A program made the position numbers and the translations under genes. Shown here one piece after another: positions 24,504 through 33,440 of a DNA stretch of 64,000 nucleotides; the first letter of the stretch is position 1, and every line of letters starts with the position of its first letter. A model generated the notes under the pieces. That model made no database searches, was not told the DNA's origin, and saw nothing but the letters and a program-made list of their open reading frames with translations. Source of the DNA: Clostridiales bacterium (GTDB lineage: Bacteria > Bacillota_E > Sulfobacillia > Sulfobacillales > JAIMBI01); the NCBI GenBank assembly GCA_027318915.1, contig DAHVOH010000001.1, forward strand, positions 1 to 64,000, given 5' to 3'.

Positions 24504-25400
24504 ATGGGCAAACACGTCAGCATCATCGGAGTCCCGCTGGATTACGGCGCCGACCGGCGGGGCGTGGACATGGGGCCCAGCGCCATTCGCTACGCGGGGT
24601 TGCAGGAGCGCATCCGCCGCATCGGCCACGAGGTCACGGACATCGGCAACATTCCGGTCCCCGTGCCCGAGAGCCGTGTGCCGCAGGACACTCATCTGAA
24701 GTACCTGCCCGAGATTGTCAAGGTCACCCGGGTGCTGGCGCGGACGGTGGAGCGGGCTTTGCGCGCCGATACGGTGCCGGTCGTTTTGGGTGGAGACCAC
24801 TCGCTGGCCATGGGGTCCATCGCGGGGTTGCTCCGGGTGCGCCAGCATCCGGCCATCATCTGGTTCGACGCCCATGGGGACTTCAACACAGACCGCACCA
24901 CACCGTCCGGCAACATCCACGGGATGCCGGCGGCCGTTGCCACCGGTCTGGGCCACGAGGCTTTGAAGGCGCCGTTCCACGGCCGTTTCGCCGCCGCGGC
25001 CAAGCTCATTTATGTGGGTATCCGCACCCTCGACGCCGACGAAGCCGGCCTGATGCACGAGCAGGGTGTGACGGTGTTCTCCATGTATGAGCTGGACAAA
25101 TACGGCATGCGGGAGGTGATGGCGCGCGCCCTGGAACTGGCCACCACCGGCACCGACGCTGTGCACGTGTCCTTTGACATCGACGCGGTGGACCCTCTGT
25201 TTGCTCCGGGGTCCGGCACGCCGTATCCGGGAGGCCTCACCGAACGCGAGGCCCATTTGGCCTTGGAACTGGTGGCCGAGGCCGATGTGATGACGTCGCT
25301 GGATATGGTCGAGGTGAACCCGATCCTGGACGAGCACAACCGCACCGGCATCCTGGCGGCGGAATTGATCGCGTCGGCCCTGGGCAAGCGCATCTATTAG
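24504..25400 (+). CDS. rocF: Arginase
   Basis: A 298-residue manganese ureohydrolase that converts arginine to ornithine and urea. The binuclear manganese motifs are present: GGDHSLAMGS near residue 95, FDAHGDFNTD near 121, and SFDIDAVDP near 223. The substrate-side segments GNIHGMP and LDMVEVNPILDEHN are also typical of RocF rather than agmatinase. Upstream is a TATAAT at 24479. A long inverted repeat follows the stop codon. Arginase feeds ornithine toward proline or glutamate, fitting with proline dehydrogenase and proBA in the same window. Confidence 0.95.
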   Translation: MGKHVSIIGVPLDYGADRRGVDMGPSAIRYAGLQERIRRIGHEVTDIGNIPVPVPESRVPQDTHLKYLPEIVKVTRVLARTVERALRADTVPVVLGGDHSLAMGSIAGLLRVRQHPAIIWFDAHGDFNTDRTTPSGNIHGMPAAVATGLGHEALKAPFHGRFAAAAKLIYVGIRTLDADEAGLMHEQGVTVFSMYELDKYGMREVMARALELATTGTDAVHVSFDIDAVDPLFAPGSGTPYPGGLTEREAHLALELVAEADVMTSLDMVEVNPILDEHNRTGILAAELIASALGKRIY

Positions 25401-25402
25401 AC

Positions 25403-25451
25403 GCGCGTGGCCGTGCCCGCGCCGCCGCGCTCCACGGGCCAGGCCACGCGC
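25403..25451 (+). terminator. Long inverted repeat after rocF
   Basis: GCGCGTGGCC (25403-25412) and GGCCACGCGC (25442-25451) are exact complements. They continue inward with five more pairs after a two-base mismatch. No T-run follows immediately (TGGCTCCGC), so termination may be Rho-assisted. Confidence 0.6.
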
Positions 25452-25785
25452 TGGCTCCGCAAGTCTTTCCACGTCTTCCCCGGTCGTGCCGTGCGCCGCG
25501 TCCAAGGGTCGCGTCGGTCCTGACCGTATGGATGGAGGAGGTGCTCACGGCGGAGCCGGCCAGATCCTGCGCCCGGGCCATGGGCGGCGGGCACCGGCAC
25601 CGATGGACGGCCTCGTGACCGCGTCGTCGTGGGCGCCCCCGGACTCGGTGAGCCAACAGGTCACGGCGGCGGATCATCCGCAGTCGCGGCTTAGCCGCCA
25701 CCGTTGTCCGCACCGTTCTAGCCGTCGGCCGACGGCGTTGGCGCGAACAGATCGGTCGGCGATGGCTGTGGGGGGAGGGACCATC
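25452..25785. other. Intergenic region before the nucleotidyltransferase gene
   Basis: About 330 bases with no gene I can support. A good ribosome-site-like GGAGGAGG at about 25532 is not followed by a convincing frame. Short frames on both strands are rich in Arg, Pro and Ala and look like GC-rich chance frames. Confidence 0.4.
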
Positions 25786-26517
25786 ATGGTATCCAACGGG
25801 GAGGGGGCCGGTGAGGATTCCCCCACGGCGATCCGACGCGCGTTGGCGCGTGTGATTGGGGCAGAGGTCCAGGCGACCCTCGGACCCAAGGCTCGTGCCG
25901 CAGCCGTCTACGGGTCGGTGGCCCATGGACGTGCTCGCCGCCACTCCGATCTCGAGCTCGTGGTGCTGACGACCGACGACGTGCCCCCGGAGGAGGAGCA
26001 GTTTGTCCGTCACGGCATTGTGGTGGAACTCGATCGCCTGCCTGCCGCCCGAATGCTGGCGGCCGCCAGCCGGGTCACGACGCTCTGGGGCGTCGAGGCC
26101 GACCAGTACCGACACCACTGGATTCTCTGGGACCCCGACGGAATCTTTGCCCAAGTGCGGGCCAAAGCCGTATCGATCCCGGATGCTGCCTACCGCCGGG
26201 CACTCGAGGCGTCGCGGTACCGATTGCGCGAGCTCTGGGGAAAATGTCTCAACGCCACCGAAGCCGGGGATTTGGATACCGCGGTGGATGTGGCCTGGCG
26301 CTTTGCCCATGCGGCGGCGATGCGCTTGGCCCTTCGACAGCGTCGCCCGTTCGAAAGCGGGCGCACGCTGTGGCGGGAAGCTCGGGAATGGAGCGCCTGC
26401 ATGGGCCAGCTTTTGGATGCCCTGACCGGGGGCCGACAGGCTGTGATCCGAGACGTCCTGCAGCGGATACTGGCGACCGAGGAGGACGCTCAAGGCGGAA
26501 CTGGGCGATGCGAATGA
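25786..26517 (+). CDS. Nucleotidyltransferase-domain protein (kanamycin NTase-like)
   Basis: A 243-residue protein with the polymerase-beta-type nucleotidyltransferase motif YGSVAHGRARRHSDLELVVL near residue 42. It has the GS pair and the DxE carboxylates that bind the metal. The C-terminal half is helical and contains conserved-looking acidic and aromatic positions (YRLRELWGKCLNATEAGD), as in aminoglycoside 4'-nucleotidyltransferases. It could modify a small molecule such as an aminoglycoside or act in an unrelated transfer. The ATG at 25786 follows GGGGGAGGGA. Confidence 0.75.
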   Translation: MVSNGEGAGEDSPTAIRRALARVIGAEVQATLGPKARAAAVYGSVAHGRARRHSDLELVVLTTDDVPPEEEQFVRHGIVVELDRLPAARMLAAASRVTTLWGVEADQYRHHWILWDPDGIFAQVRAKAVSIPDAAYRRALEASRYRLRELWGKCLNATEAGDLDTAVDVAWRFAHAAAMRLALRQRRPFESGRTLWREAREWSACMGQLLDALTGGRQAVIRDVLQRILATEEDAQGGTGRCE

Positions 26518-27147
26518 CCGGCCCGGCGCACCGGCGTCAGGCGCTCGGTCTGTTCAGCGCCTCGGACAGACCCGCGTATCGCCGGGCTGCCTCGGAACGG
26601 CTGTCCGCCGGGGCTCCACGGGTTGCGCGCGTCCCAGGCGGGAATTCCGTCAACGGGCCGCCCTTTCAATGACCCGACTGGCCCGGCCATTCGGCTTGGC
26701 GCGGCCTCGGCCACGGTCCGCGCGGGCACTTGCCGGGGACCCGCTCCACCTCCCGCGGACCGGTTGGACGGCCACGATGGCGCACAAACAACCGGAAGGC
26801 TCCCCGCCGTGACGGTCCCGGGCTTGCCGCACGAGGACGTGCCGCTCGCTTTGGGCTGGCCAAAGAGATCCACCACGTCACCCCTTGGATCGGCGACCCT
26901 CATGACCGGTGCGGGCCAGATTCCGACGCGACCGAGGTGAGCCGCCGTGGGGGGCGGGGCATCGGCCGAAGGGACGGATCGGCGGGATGGGACATGAGAT
27001 GTGCCCCGGTTCCTGCGCCGATGGGCTCTGGCGCCTCAGGAGCCGTCGTGCGAGAATCAAGAGCAGAAAGACCCGAGAACTGAGTCTGGGCGAGCGTCGG
27101 TCGGCGCGGCGAGATCAGTGGGGTCCAAACGAGACGGGGGCGTGGGC
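26518..27147. other. 630-base region with no recognisable gene
   Basis: Frames exist on both strands but none has a good ribosome site, a domain, or amino-acid composition like the neighbours; all are dominated by Pro, Arg and Gly. I see no tRNA, transposase remnant or repeat. It may carry a decayed gene or the promoter of the amidohydrolase. Confidence 0.35.
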
Positions 27148-28290
27148 ATGCCGGAGAGTCAGTGGGTGACGTGGCGGCGGGAGCTGCATCGGATACCGGA
27201 GTTGGCGTTTGAAGAGGTTCAGACGGCGGATTACTGCGCCGATGTCCTAAAACGCCTGGGTCTTGATGTGCAACGCCCCATCCCCACGGGGTTGATGGCC
27301 GAGATCGAGGGCCGTGGGCGGGGTCCGACAGTGGCGCTCCGGGCCGACATGGACGGCCTGCCGCTGCAGGAGGATTCCGGGGAGCCATTTTCTTCCGAGC
27401 ATCCGGGGGTGATGCATGCCTGTGGGCACGACGCCCACATGGCGATTTTGCTGGGCACCGCGGAACGCTTGATGAAGGCGCGCAACTTTCCGGGCCGTGT
27501 CCGCCTGCTGTTTCAGCCGTCCGAGGAGCGACCGCCCGGGGGCGCACCCGAGCTCATCGCCCACGGTGCCCTCACGGATGTGGATGTCATCCTCGGCCTG
27601 CATGTCTGGGCCAGCTACCCGGTGGGCACGGCCGCCATCAAGCCGGGGGCGATGATGGCCAACTCGGATCGGTTTCGGATCGCGGTGCACGGCCGGGGCG
27701 GACACGGTTCCGAGCCCGACACCGCCAAGGATGCGGTGTTGATTGCCAGTCAGATCGTGGTGAACCTGCAAACCATCGTGAGTCGGCGGGTGAGTCCGCT
27801 GGAGGCCTGCGTCGTCACGGCGGGGACGATTCACAGTGGGGTGACGTTCAACATCATCGCCGAAGAGGCGGAAATCACGGGCACCGTGCGCACGCTGTCC
27901 GCTCACACGCAGCGGCTGGTGGAGGCGGAGATTGGTCGGGTGGCTGAGCATACGGCGGCCCTGCACGATGCCCGGGCGACGGTGGAGTACATGCCCGGGT
28001 ATCCCGCCGTGATAAACCATCCCGCGGTCGTCAGCGCCTGGCGAAGCGCGCTCGACGGGGTGGTGAAGGTGGTGGAGCCGCTGCCGTCGATGGGCGGCGA
28101 GGACTTCGCCTTCTACCTGCAGCAGCGTCCCGGAGCCTTCCTGTTTTTGGGTGCCCGACCCACCGGGGAGCAGTTTCCCCACCACTCGCCGCACTTTCGC
28201 ATCAGCGAAGATTGTTTGCCGATTGGCGTCAGCGTGCTGGAACGCGGGGCGCTGACGTTTCTGGAACATCCGGAGCGGGCGCGGGCGTGA
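27148..28290 (+). CDS. M20-family amidohydrolase (HipO/IAA-amino-acid hydrolase type)
   Basis: A 380-residue zinc/manganese aminoacylase-type enzyme that cleaves N-acyl amino acids. Motifs: RRELHRIPELAFEE at the start, LRADMDGLPLQE, the metal-binding MHACGHDAHMA, the catalytic Glu in FQPSEERPPGG, and a late His in FPHHSPHFRISEDCL. A dimerisation domain lies between residues ~170 and 280. The start at ATG 27148 has only a weak GACGGGGG upstream. Its 3' end overlaps the convergent pcp gene by 62 bases. Confidence 0.92.
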   Translation: MPESQWVTWRRELHRIPELAFEEVQTADYCADVLKRLGLDVQRPIPTGLMAEIEGRGRGPTVALRADMDGLPLQEDSGEPFSSEHPGVMHACGHDAHMAILLGTAERLMKARNFPGRVRLLFQPSEERPPGGAPELIAHGALTDVDVILGLHVWASYPVGTAAIKPGAMMANSDRFRIAVHGRGGHGSEPDTAKDAVLIASQIVVNLQTIVSRRVSPLEACVVTAGTIHSGVTFNIIAEEAEITGTVRTLSAHTQRLVEAEIGRVAEHTAALHDARATVEYMPGYPAVINHPAVVSAWRSALDGVVKVVEPLPSMGGEDFAFYLQQRPGAFLFLGARPTGEQFPHHSPHFRISEDCLPIGVSVLERGALTFLEHPERARA

Positions 28291-28915
28291 GATGATGGGC
28301 GACGGCGTCGGCGACCACGTCTAAGACTGTGCTGACGGCGTCTCGTAGGACGGCGTAGGGCAAGGCGGGGTTTGACCCGGGATTGGCCACCTGCTGCACC
28401 ATGGCCGGAATGTGGATGAAGCCCACGTAGGCTGGGCGTCCCGTTTCCGCCGCCGTGTGCCGGGCCAAATAGAAGGCGTGGTTGCATAAGAAGGTGCCGG
28501 CGGAATACGACACATAGCCCGGGATGTCACGATCGCGCCAAGCGGCCAAGATTTCCTGAACGGGCAGCGTCGTCCAGTAGGCGACGGGCCCGTCCGGGGC
28601 GATGGGGGCGTCCGTCAGTTGCCGGCCGCCTTGATCGGGAATGCGATAGTCGGCCAGATTGATGGCCACCCGCTCCACAGCGGCGGCTGAGCGGCCGCCG
28701 GCCAAGCCTAGGCCAATCCAGGCGTCGGACTGGTCTTCGGCCATCAGGCGCGGGATTGCCGACACGGCATCGGCGGAGGTGGTCAGCACATGGGAGATGA
28801 TCCGGGCGCGGGATGCCGGATAGGCGGCGCCCAGATCCTCGCAGATTCGCTCAGACGGATTGACACGAAAGTTTCCGAAAATCCCAAAACCTTGCAGGGT
28901 GATGACGGGGATCAC
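28229..28915 (-). CDS. pcp: Pyroglutamyl-peptidase I (cysteine peptidase C15)
   Basis: This enzyme removes N-terminal pyroglutamate from peptides. The 228-residue product has GFGIFGNFRVNPSE near the N-terminus, the catalytic Glu region GRSAAAVERVAINLADYRIPD, the nucleophile in YSAGTFLCNHAFYLA and the His in YVGFIHIP, so the Glu-Cys-His set is complete. The GTG at 28915 follows GGGAGGAA. The C-terminus overlaps the amidohydrolase gene on the opposite strand by 62 bases, and the last 20 residues are Pro/Ala-rich and non-conserved. Confidence 0.92.
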   Translation of the reverse strand: MIPVITLQGFGIFGNFRVNPSERICEDLGAAYPASRARIISHVLTTSADAVSAIPRLMAEDQSDAWIGLGLAGGRSAAAVERVAINLADYRIPDQGGRQLTDAPIAPDGPVAYWTTLPVQEILAAWRDRDIPGYVSYSAGTFLCNHAFYLARHTAAETGRPAYVGFIHIPAMVQQVANPGSNPALPYAVLRDAVSTVLDVVADAVAHHLTPAPAPDVPETSAPRVPAR

Positions 28916-29028
28916 GCGGAGTTCCTCCCTAGCTTTTGACAGCAGTATACTCCCTTCAGAGTTGTTGACGAGAAAGGGCTGGCCGCGGCAACGGTGCCCG
29001 GACCGACTCGCGAACGGGAGGTGACCGA

Positions 29029-29796
29029 GTGGCTGCAATCCGAAGCCGATGGCGCACGTTTTTCGCCGCGCTGGGGCTGGCGCTGGTGCTCGGGGGCTGT
29101 GGACCGGCCTCCAGCGTGCTGCCGCCGGTCCGGGTGCATCCCGTTCTGAAACCGGTGGTGTCCCATCCCGTGGCCGTCAGCGGGACGCATCCGAAGCTCA
29201 CCGGCCCCGGCGTCGTCTTCACCCTCAGTCCGAAGCCCCTCACGCGGCACACGCTCTTCGTGTTTTCTCAGGCCCGCGGGCGGCCGCGACGCCTGCTGGT
29301 CGCCATCTCCGGCCTCGGTTACAAGTGGCTTCGGCGCTGGCAGGTGGCCGATCGCCTGGTCCTTTTGGAAGTGTCGGAGCCGCCGTCGGCGCATCCCCGG
29401 ACCTCGGAATATGAGCATGTGCTCATCGCCCTGGACTGGCGCACCGGCCAAGTGCTGTACCAGGGACCGGTCGCCGTGACCACCATCGCCTATCTCGATC
29501 CGCCCTGGCTGGTGAAGGCGGGTCCTGCCAGCATCATCGGCACGCGGTCGGCCGTTTGGATCCTGAACCTCCGGAACGGTTTGCAGCAGGAGGTTCTGCT
29601 GCCCAGCGGGGCGGTCGGCACGGGCGAGGTGACCGGCGGCCGCGTCTATTACCGGCAGCGCGTGCACGGCACCGTGCGCACCGCCTCCCTTCCCATTCCC
29701 AGGACCGGTTGGCGCCGGTTTCACAGCATCCCCATCCTGAAACTGGAGGCGCGCCGGGGCACCCGCCGCGTCAGCGCGTCAATGCGCCGCTTTTGA
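29029..29796 (+). CDS. Putative lipoprotein, unknown function
   Basis: A 255-residue secreted lipoprotein. It has a basic N-terminus, a hydrophobic stretch and the lipobox LVLGGC with Cys at residue 24. After the anchor come beta-rich segments such as TLFVFSQARGRPRRLLVAI and VLIALDWRTGQVLYQG, perhaps a propeller-like or sensor fold. I do not recognise a family. The GTG at 29029 follows ACGGGAGGTG. It is divergent from pcp and followed by a convergent DUF3048 lipoprotein gene. Confidence 0.7.
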   Translation: MAAIRSRWRTFFAALGLALVLGGCGPASSVLPPVRVHPVLKPVVSHPVAVSGTHPKLTGPGVVFTLSPKPLTRHTLFVFSQARGRPRRLLVAISGLGYKWLRRWQVADRLVLLEVSEPPSAHPRTSEYEHVLIALDWRTGQVLYQGPVAVTTIAYLDPPWLVKAGPASIIGTRSAVWILNLRNGLQQEVLLPSGAVGTGEVTGGRVYYRQRVHGTVRTASLPIPRTGWRRFHSIPILKLEARRGTRRVSASMRRF

Positions 29797-29906
29797 CGTG
29801 CCGGAGGTGCCGGCGGCGCCAGGACGCCCGTGGGGGCCACTGCCGTCGCGGCCCGATGACTTGCTCCTCTCCCCACCTCCTCCTGGACGCGGTCGGCCGC
29901 TTCGGT

Positions 29907-31073
29907 TCAGCTGGAACCGAGCGTCATTTGAAACGCCGTCGGGGCGGAACTGGTCGGGGCCACTTCAATCCATGTCTGGCCCGGGTCGAACTTGGCCGGC
30001 TGCCCGTTCGCCAGGTAGAAATGGGTGGGCATTCCCGAGCCGGCATTGCTCCACGTGCCGACATAGTACTTGTGACCCAGGAAGAGGATGGCCTTGCCTT
30101 GACCGTGGGTGTTGATGAGAATCCAGCGGTCGTTGACGTTGGGATCGGCATAGTCCAACCGTTCGCTCGTGTACTGGATGATGATGTTGGAGGCCAGCAC
30201 CGGCTGGTGGGAGTTCATGCCCATGACCTGGGTGTATCCGCCGCCGCAGATGGGGCAGTCAACCCACCGGGTCCACCCTTGCGCCGCGCTGTCCCAGCGC
30301 CATTGTTCGATGGTGTTGCGGGTGTTCCAGCGAAGGGTGATGGAGGTGTAGGGAGGTGTGCCGGGGGATTGCTTGGCAAACGACCACTGCGGGCGGACGG
30401 CAGGATTGCCCCAGGTCGTGTCGGCGGCCTGCATGAGCGTGGCCACGCTGGCAAAGAGATTGTGCGGCGCTTGGCGAAGAGACGACCGGAAGAACAGATT
30501 TTGGGCGTTGGACAGCGCATCCAGATTGTGAATGCCCTCCGCCACGATTTGCTCGTCGGCCAAGGTGGAGCCGCCGGCATGAGCGTAGTCGGCACTCCAG
30601 GATCGCACCCAGCTCACAAAGTAAGGTCGCGCGGAACGCACCGGGCCGACCAGGCTCGGCGCATTGCCCCAATACAGCAGCATGAACCGGGTGTAGTAAA
30701 AGTCCTCCATGTAGGCTTCGTACACCACATCGGCGGAGGAGAGGCCGTATTGCGGCCGGGCATATTCGGAGTTCTCCACCATCACCGCCAGCAAGGGGCC
30801 GTGATGCGTACTGGGCTTGCCGGTCAACGGATCCAGGCGTGGCCCCGGAGTCGCGACGTGATGGACTTTCGCCCGCTTGGGATGGGTCTGGTGGCGGACG
30901 GCGGCGTGTGCGCCGCAGCCGGCCAGGGCGGCGGTCAAAAGCCCCAGGAATGCCAATGCTCGCAGTTTGGTCGTGACGGTTGGCGGCTTCCTCTGGACGA
31001 GGGGTCGCCTTCCTCCCTTCCCTATGGTGTTCTCGCCGTGATCTCCGATCACGGCTGAGGGGACAGCCGGCAA
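29907..31073 (-). CDS. DUF3048-family lipoprotein (YerB-like)
   Basis: The product has the lipobox LTAALAGC followed by a typical DUF3048 protein: RLDPLTGKPST, LAVMVENSEYARPQYGLSSA, DVVYEAYMEDFYYTRFMLLY, VGPVRSARPYF. The C-terminal half has the conserved GWTRWVDCPICGGGYTQ-type region. YerB relatives are extracytoplasmic lipoproteins of unclear role in Firmicutes. The start is uncertain. The TTG at 31073 gives an unusually long signal region, while the strong ribosome site GGGAGGAAGG (just upstream of 31001) faces no ATG, GTG or TTG, only CTC/GTC at 30996-31001. Confidence 0.82.
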   Translation of the reverse strand: MPAVPSAVIGDHGENTIGKGGRRPLVQRKPPTVTTKLRALAFLGLLTAALAGCGAHAAVRHQTHPKRAKVHHVATPGPRLDPLTGKPSTHHGPLLAVMVENSEYARPQYGLSSADVVYEAYMEDFYYTRFMLLYWGNAPSLVGPVRSARPYFVSWVRSWSADYAHAGGSTLADEQIVAEGIHNLDALSNAQNLFFRSSLRQAPHNLFASVATLMQAADTTWGNPAVRPQWSFAKQSPGTPPYTSITLRWNTRNTIEQWRWDSAAQGWTRWVDCPICGGGYTQVMGMNSHQPVLASNIIIQYTSERLDYADPNVNDRWILINTHGQGKAILFLGHKYYVGTWSNAGSGMPTHFYLANGQPAKFDPGQTWIEVAPTSSAPTAFQMTLGSS

Positions 31074-31439
31074 CGCCCTGCCATCCCCCCGATATTAGCA
31101 GAACGCACACGGGCATCCCCGGGTTGCACCGCGGCGTGAAGATTGAAGCCGCCCCGCGGGTCGAGCCGGGGGATGATGATGAAGGGATTCACGGGCGCCT
31201 CCGCAACATCCCCGGGCGTGGCGATGCGTTCTCCCCGGCCGCATCGAAGATCGGACGGCGCACCGCACGGCAGCTTCGGCCCGCCGCTGTCTTACCCGGT
31301 CCCGGCGGAGACAGCGGGGAGAAGACGCCGGACCCGTCACGGCCGGGAAGGTCAGGCCCGTGGATCAGGGGCGGGTGGCGCGGGTTTGGGAACCGGTCGC
31401 GCTCCGCGCGGAAACCGCCCCGGGGACCCGGCGGCGGTG

Positions 31440-31468
31440 TTGCAGAGGACGAAGACACATTCTATGCT
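31440..31468 (+). promoter_or_regulatory. Promoter of the fur-arsC operon
   Basis: TTGCAG (31440-31445) and TATGCT (31463-31468) are 17 bases apart, with the fur start codon 56 bases downstream. I saw no clear Fur-box palindrome here. Confidence 0.45.
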
Positions 31469-31523
31469 CTCAGGTACAGGTCTCGACGGGGAACGGTCGG
31501 GCGGCGGCCGGGAAGGAGCGACG

Positions 31524-31955
31524 ATGGAGCTCACGAAGGTGTACCGCCGGCTGGAGGAAGGGGCCTGCCGCATCACGCCGCAGCGGGATGCGGTCCTGCG
31601 CCTGTTCGCCGCTCATGCCCACGACGCCTTGTCCGCCGAAGATGTGCGGCGTCTCATGGCCGCCCAACATGAGCGCGTGGGCTTGGCGACCGTCTATCGC
31701 ACGCTGGACCTGTTTGCCCAGCTGGACGTGCTCAATCGACTGCCCGGCGCCGATGGCCGCGCTCGCTTTCGTCTCAACCCGCGGCATCTCCAGCGGCAGC
31801 ACCAGTTGGTGTGCGTGCGCTGCGGCGAGCTGGCCGAGGTGGCTGCGGACTGGCTCCGGGGCCTGGCTGAGCAGGTTCTGGAGGATACCGGATTTCGGGT
31901 GCTGGAGCCGGAGTTGAAGCTGTATGGGGTGTGCGCCGCCTGCGGCGGCAAATAG
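31524..31955 (+). CDS. Fur-family metal- or peroxide-responsive repressor
   Basis: A 143-residue Fur superfamily regulator. The DNA-binding part has CRITPQRDAVLRLFAAH and ERVGLATVYRTLDLFAQLDV. The dimerisation part has QHQLVCVRCGELAEV and the last CAACGGK, giving the two CxxC pairs of the structural zinc site. The member type (Fur, PerR, Zur) cannot be fixed. The regulatory metal motif is RQHQLV rather than the usual HHHH, which fits neither well. The ATG at 31524 follows GGAAGGAG. The TGA-containing ArsC-like gene follows after 17 bases, so a redox role is plausible. Confidence 0.88.
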   Translation: MELTKVYRRLEEGACRITPQRDAVLRLFAAHAHDALSAEDVRRLMAAQHERVGLATVYRTLDLFAQLDVLNRLPGADGRARFRLNPRHLQRQHQLVCVRCGELAEVAADWLRGLAEQVLEDTGFRVLEPELKLYGVCAACGGK

Positions 31956-31972
31956 AGCACGGAGGTGGTCTC

Positions 31973-32317
31973 ATGAGCGTGGAGTATTATGGCTATTCGC
32001 TCTGAAGCACCTGTCAAAAGGCGAAAGCGTGGCTTTCGCAAGAGGGCGTGGCCATCGATCAGGAGCGAGACCTGATTCGAAACCCCCTGTCGGTGGAAGA
32101 ATTGCGCTCCCTGGCCGCACGGGCCGGCGGCGTGCAAGCCATTTTGGCGACGCGCAGTCCCGCGTACCGCAAACGGGCGGGCACGCCGCACACGGATGAC
32201 GAATGGCTCCGGGCGATGGCTGAAGAACCGCGCCTCATTCGGCGCCCGCTGCTGGTCACCGAAGCGGGCGTGGTGCCGGGCTTCGCCGCGGATCGGTGGC
32301 GGGAGGCGGTGCGCTGA
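31973..32317 (+). CDS. ArsC/Spx-family thioredoxin-fold protein, candidate selenoprotein (UxxC)
   Basis: The frame begins at ATG 31973, eight bases after GGAGGTGG. It runs MSVEYYGYSL, meets TGA at 32003-32005 (codon 11), and continues in frame as STCQKAKAWLSQEG to a normal stop at 32317. ArsC/Spx proteins have Cys exactly here, in a CxxC motif. The downstream part is conserved: RNPLSVEELRSLAARAGG, TRSPAYRKR, LIRRPLLV. A perfect hairpin with 15 nt between the TGA and the stem fits a bacterial SECIS, so the TGA is best read as selenocysteine, giving 114 residues. A nonsense mutation is the alternative. It is co-directional with the Fur gene. Confidence 0.8.
32021..32039 (+). promoter_or_regulatory. 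Candidate bacterial SECIS element of the ArsC-like gene
   Basis: GCGAAAG (32021-32027) and CTTTCGC (32033-32039) form a perfect 7-bp stem capped by CGTGG. The apical loop begins 22 bases after the TGA and has a G among its first two bases, as described for bacterial SECIS elements. The glutaredoxin gene at 49.4 kb carries the same loop at the same distance. Confidence 0.72.
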
Positions 32318-32346
32318 CGCGCCGCCGCGGGATCGGCCCCGAGCGC

Positions 32347-32352
32347 TATAAT
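32347..32352 (+). promoter_or_regulatory. -10 element upstream of moaA
   Basis: A perfect TATAAT lies 36 bases before the moaA start. No good -35 is seen at the expected distance, so the promoter is only partly supported. Confidence 0.4.
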
Positions 32353-32387
32353 GAAACGGATTAGACGCTGTGGAAAGGGGGATGGAC

Positions 32388-33392
32388 ATGCAGGCTGTCC
32401 TGCCGGTGACGGGGCCATTGCGGGATCAGTACGACCGCCGGGTGCGGAAACTCCGCGTGTCGTTGACTGACCGCTGCAACTTTCGGTGCGTGTACTGCAT
32501 GCCTGAGGACGCCGAGTTCCTCCCCCGCGAAGAACTGCTGACCGCGGACGAAATCGTGCGCACGGTGCGGGTGTTTGCCGACTTGGGCGTGAACAAGATT
32601 CGTCTGACGGGCGGTGAGCCGCTGATGAGGCCGGACGTGGTGGAGATCACGCGCCGCCTGAAGGCCGTGGACGGCATCACCACCGTTTCAATGACGACCA
32701 ACGGATTCATGCTGCCGCATCGGGCCCCGGCGCTGGTGGAAGCCGGGCTCGACGGGGTCAACATCAGTCTGGACACCCTGAGTCGGGAGCGCTTTCGCCA
32801 AGTGGCGCGCCGCGACTATCTTGACCATGTGCTGCGGGGCATCGAGGCGGCCGTGGCCGGCGGGATTCGCCCCATCAAGATCAACTGCGTGGTGATGCGC
32901 GGCGTCAACGATCAGGAGGTGCAAGACTTCCTGCAGTGGAGCCGGGACCTGCCCTTGACGGTGCGTTTCATCGAGTTCATGCCGCTGGACGCCGACAACA
33001 TTTGGGAGCGGAAGCTGGTCTTCAGCATGGCGGAAATCCTGGACGAGGCCAGGAAGTTGGGCCCGGTGGAGCCGGTGGCCGCCGATCCGTCCAATCCCGC
33101 GCGCCTCTTTCGCTTCGGCGATGGCCAAGGCGAATTTGGGGTGATTGCCTCCGTTTCGGAACCCTTTTGTGAATGGTGTGACCGCGTTCGGATCACCGCC
33201 GAGGGCAAGATTCGCAATTGCCTTTTCGCCACGGAGGAAACGGATCTCAGGGAACTGCTGCGGGACGGATCCGGAGATGCCGCCGTGGCCGAGCGCATCC
33301 GGGCGTCCGTCTGGTCGAAGTGGGCGGGCCACCTCATCAATCGACCCGGGTTTCAGAAGCCCGAACGCACCATGCATCGCATTGGCGGCTGA
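32388..33392 (+). CDS. moaA: GTP 3',8-cyclase MoaA (molybdenum cofactor)
   Basis: A 334-residue radical-SAM enzyme that converts GTP to the cyclic intermediate of molybdopterin synthesis, acting with MoaC. The N-terminal cluster motif is in SLTDRCNFRCVYCMPED (CxxxCxxC), and LTGGEPLMRPDV follows. The second cluster ligands are in EPFCEWCDRVRITAEGKIRNC. The protein ends in IGG, the conserved C-terminal GG needed for activity. The ATG at 32388 is seven bases after AAAGGGG; 32382 is possible. No other moa or moe gene is adjacent. Confidence 0.97.
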   Translation: MQAVLPVTGPLRDQYDRRVRKLRVSLTDRCNFRCVYCMPEDAEFLPREELLTADEIVRTVRVFADLGVNKIRLTGGEPLMRPDVVEITRRLKAVDGITTVSMTTNGFMLPHRAPALVEAGLDGVNISLDTLSRERFRQVARRDYLDHVLRGIEAAVAGGIRPIKINCVVMRGVNDQEVQDFLQWSRDLPLTVRFIEFMPLDADNIWERKLVFSMAEILDEARKLGPVEPVAADPSNPARLFRFGDGQGEFGVIASVSEPFCEWCDRVRITAEGKIRNCLFATEETDLRELLRDGSGDAAVAERIRASVWSKWAGHLINRPGFQKPERTMHRIGG

Positions 33393-33412
33393 CGGCCGCC
33401 GTGAGTCGCTGC

Positions 33413-33440
33413 CGGCCCGGCGCTTGAAGGCGCCGGGCCG
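33413..33440 (+). terminator. 11-bp hairpin after moaA
   Basis: CGGCCCGGCGC (33413-33423) and GCGCCGGGCCG (33430-33440) pair perfectly around TTGAAG. The following ATGTGTGTCC is only mildly T-rich. It separates moaA from the next ligase gene. Confidence 0.7.

Noticed and set aside
31973..32317. ArsC-like gene as a simple nonsense-mutated pseudogene
   Set aside because: Only one stop is present, exactly at the redox Cys. The rest is intact, a SECIS-like hairpin follows, and a second gene shows the same arrangement. Not fully excluded.
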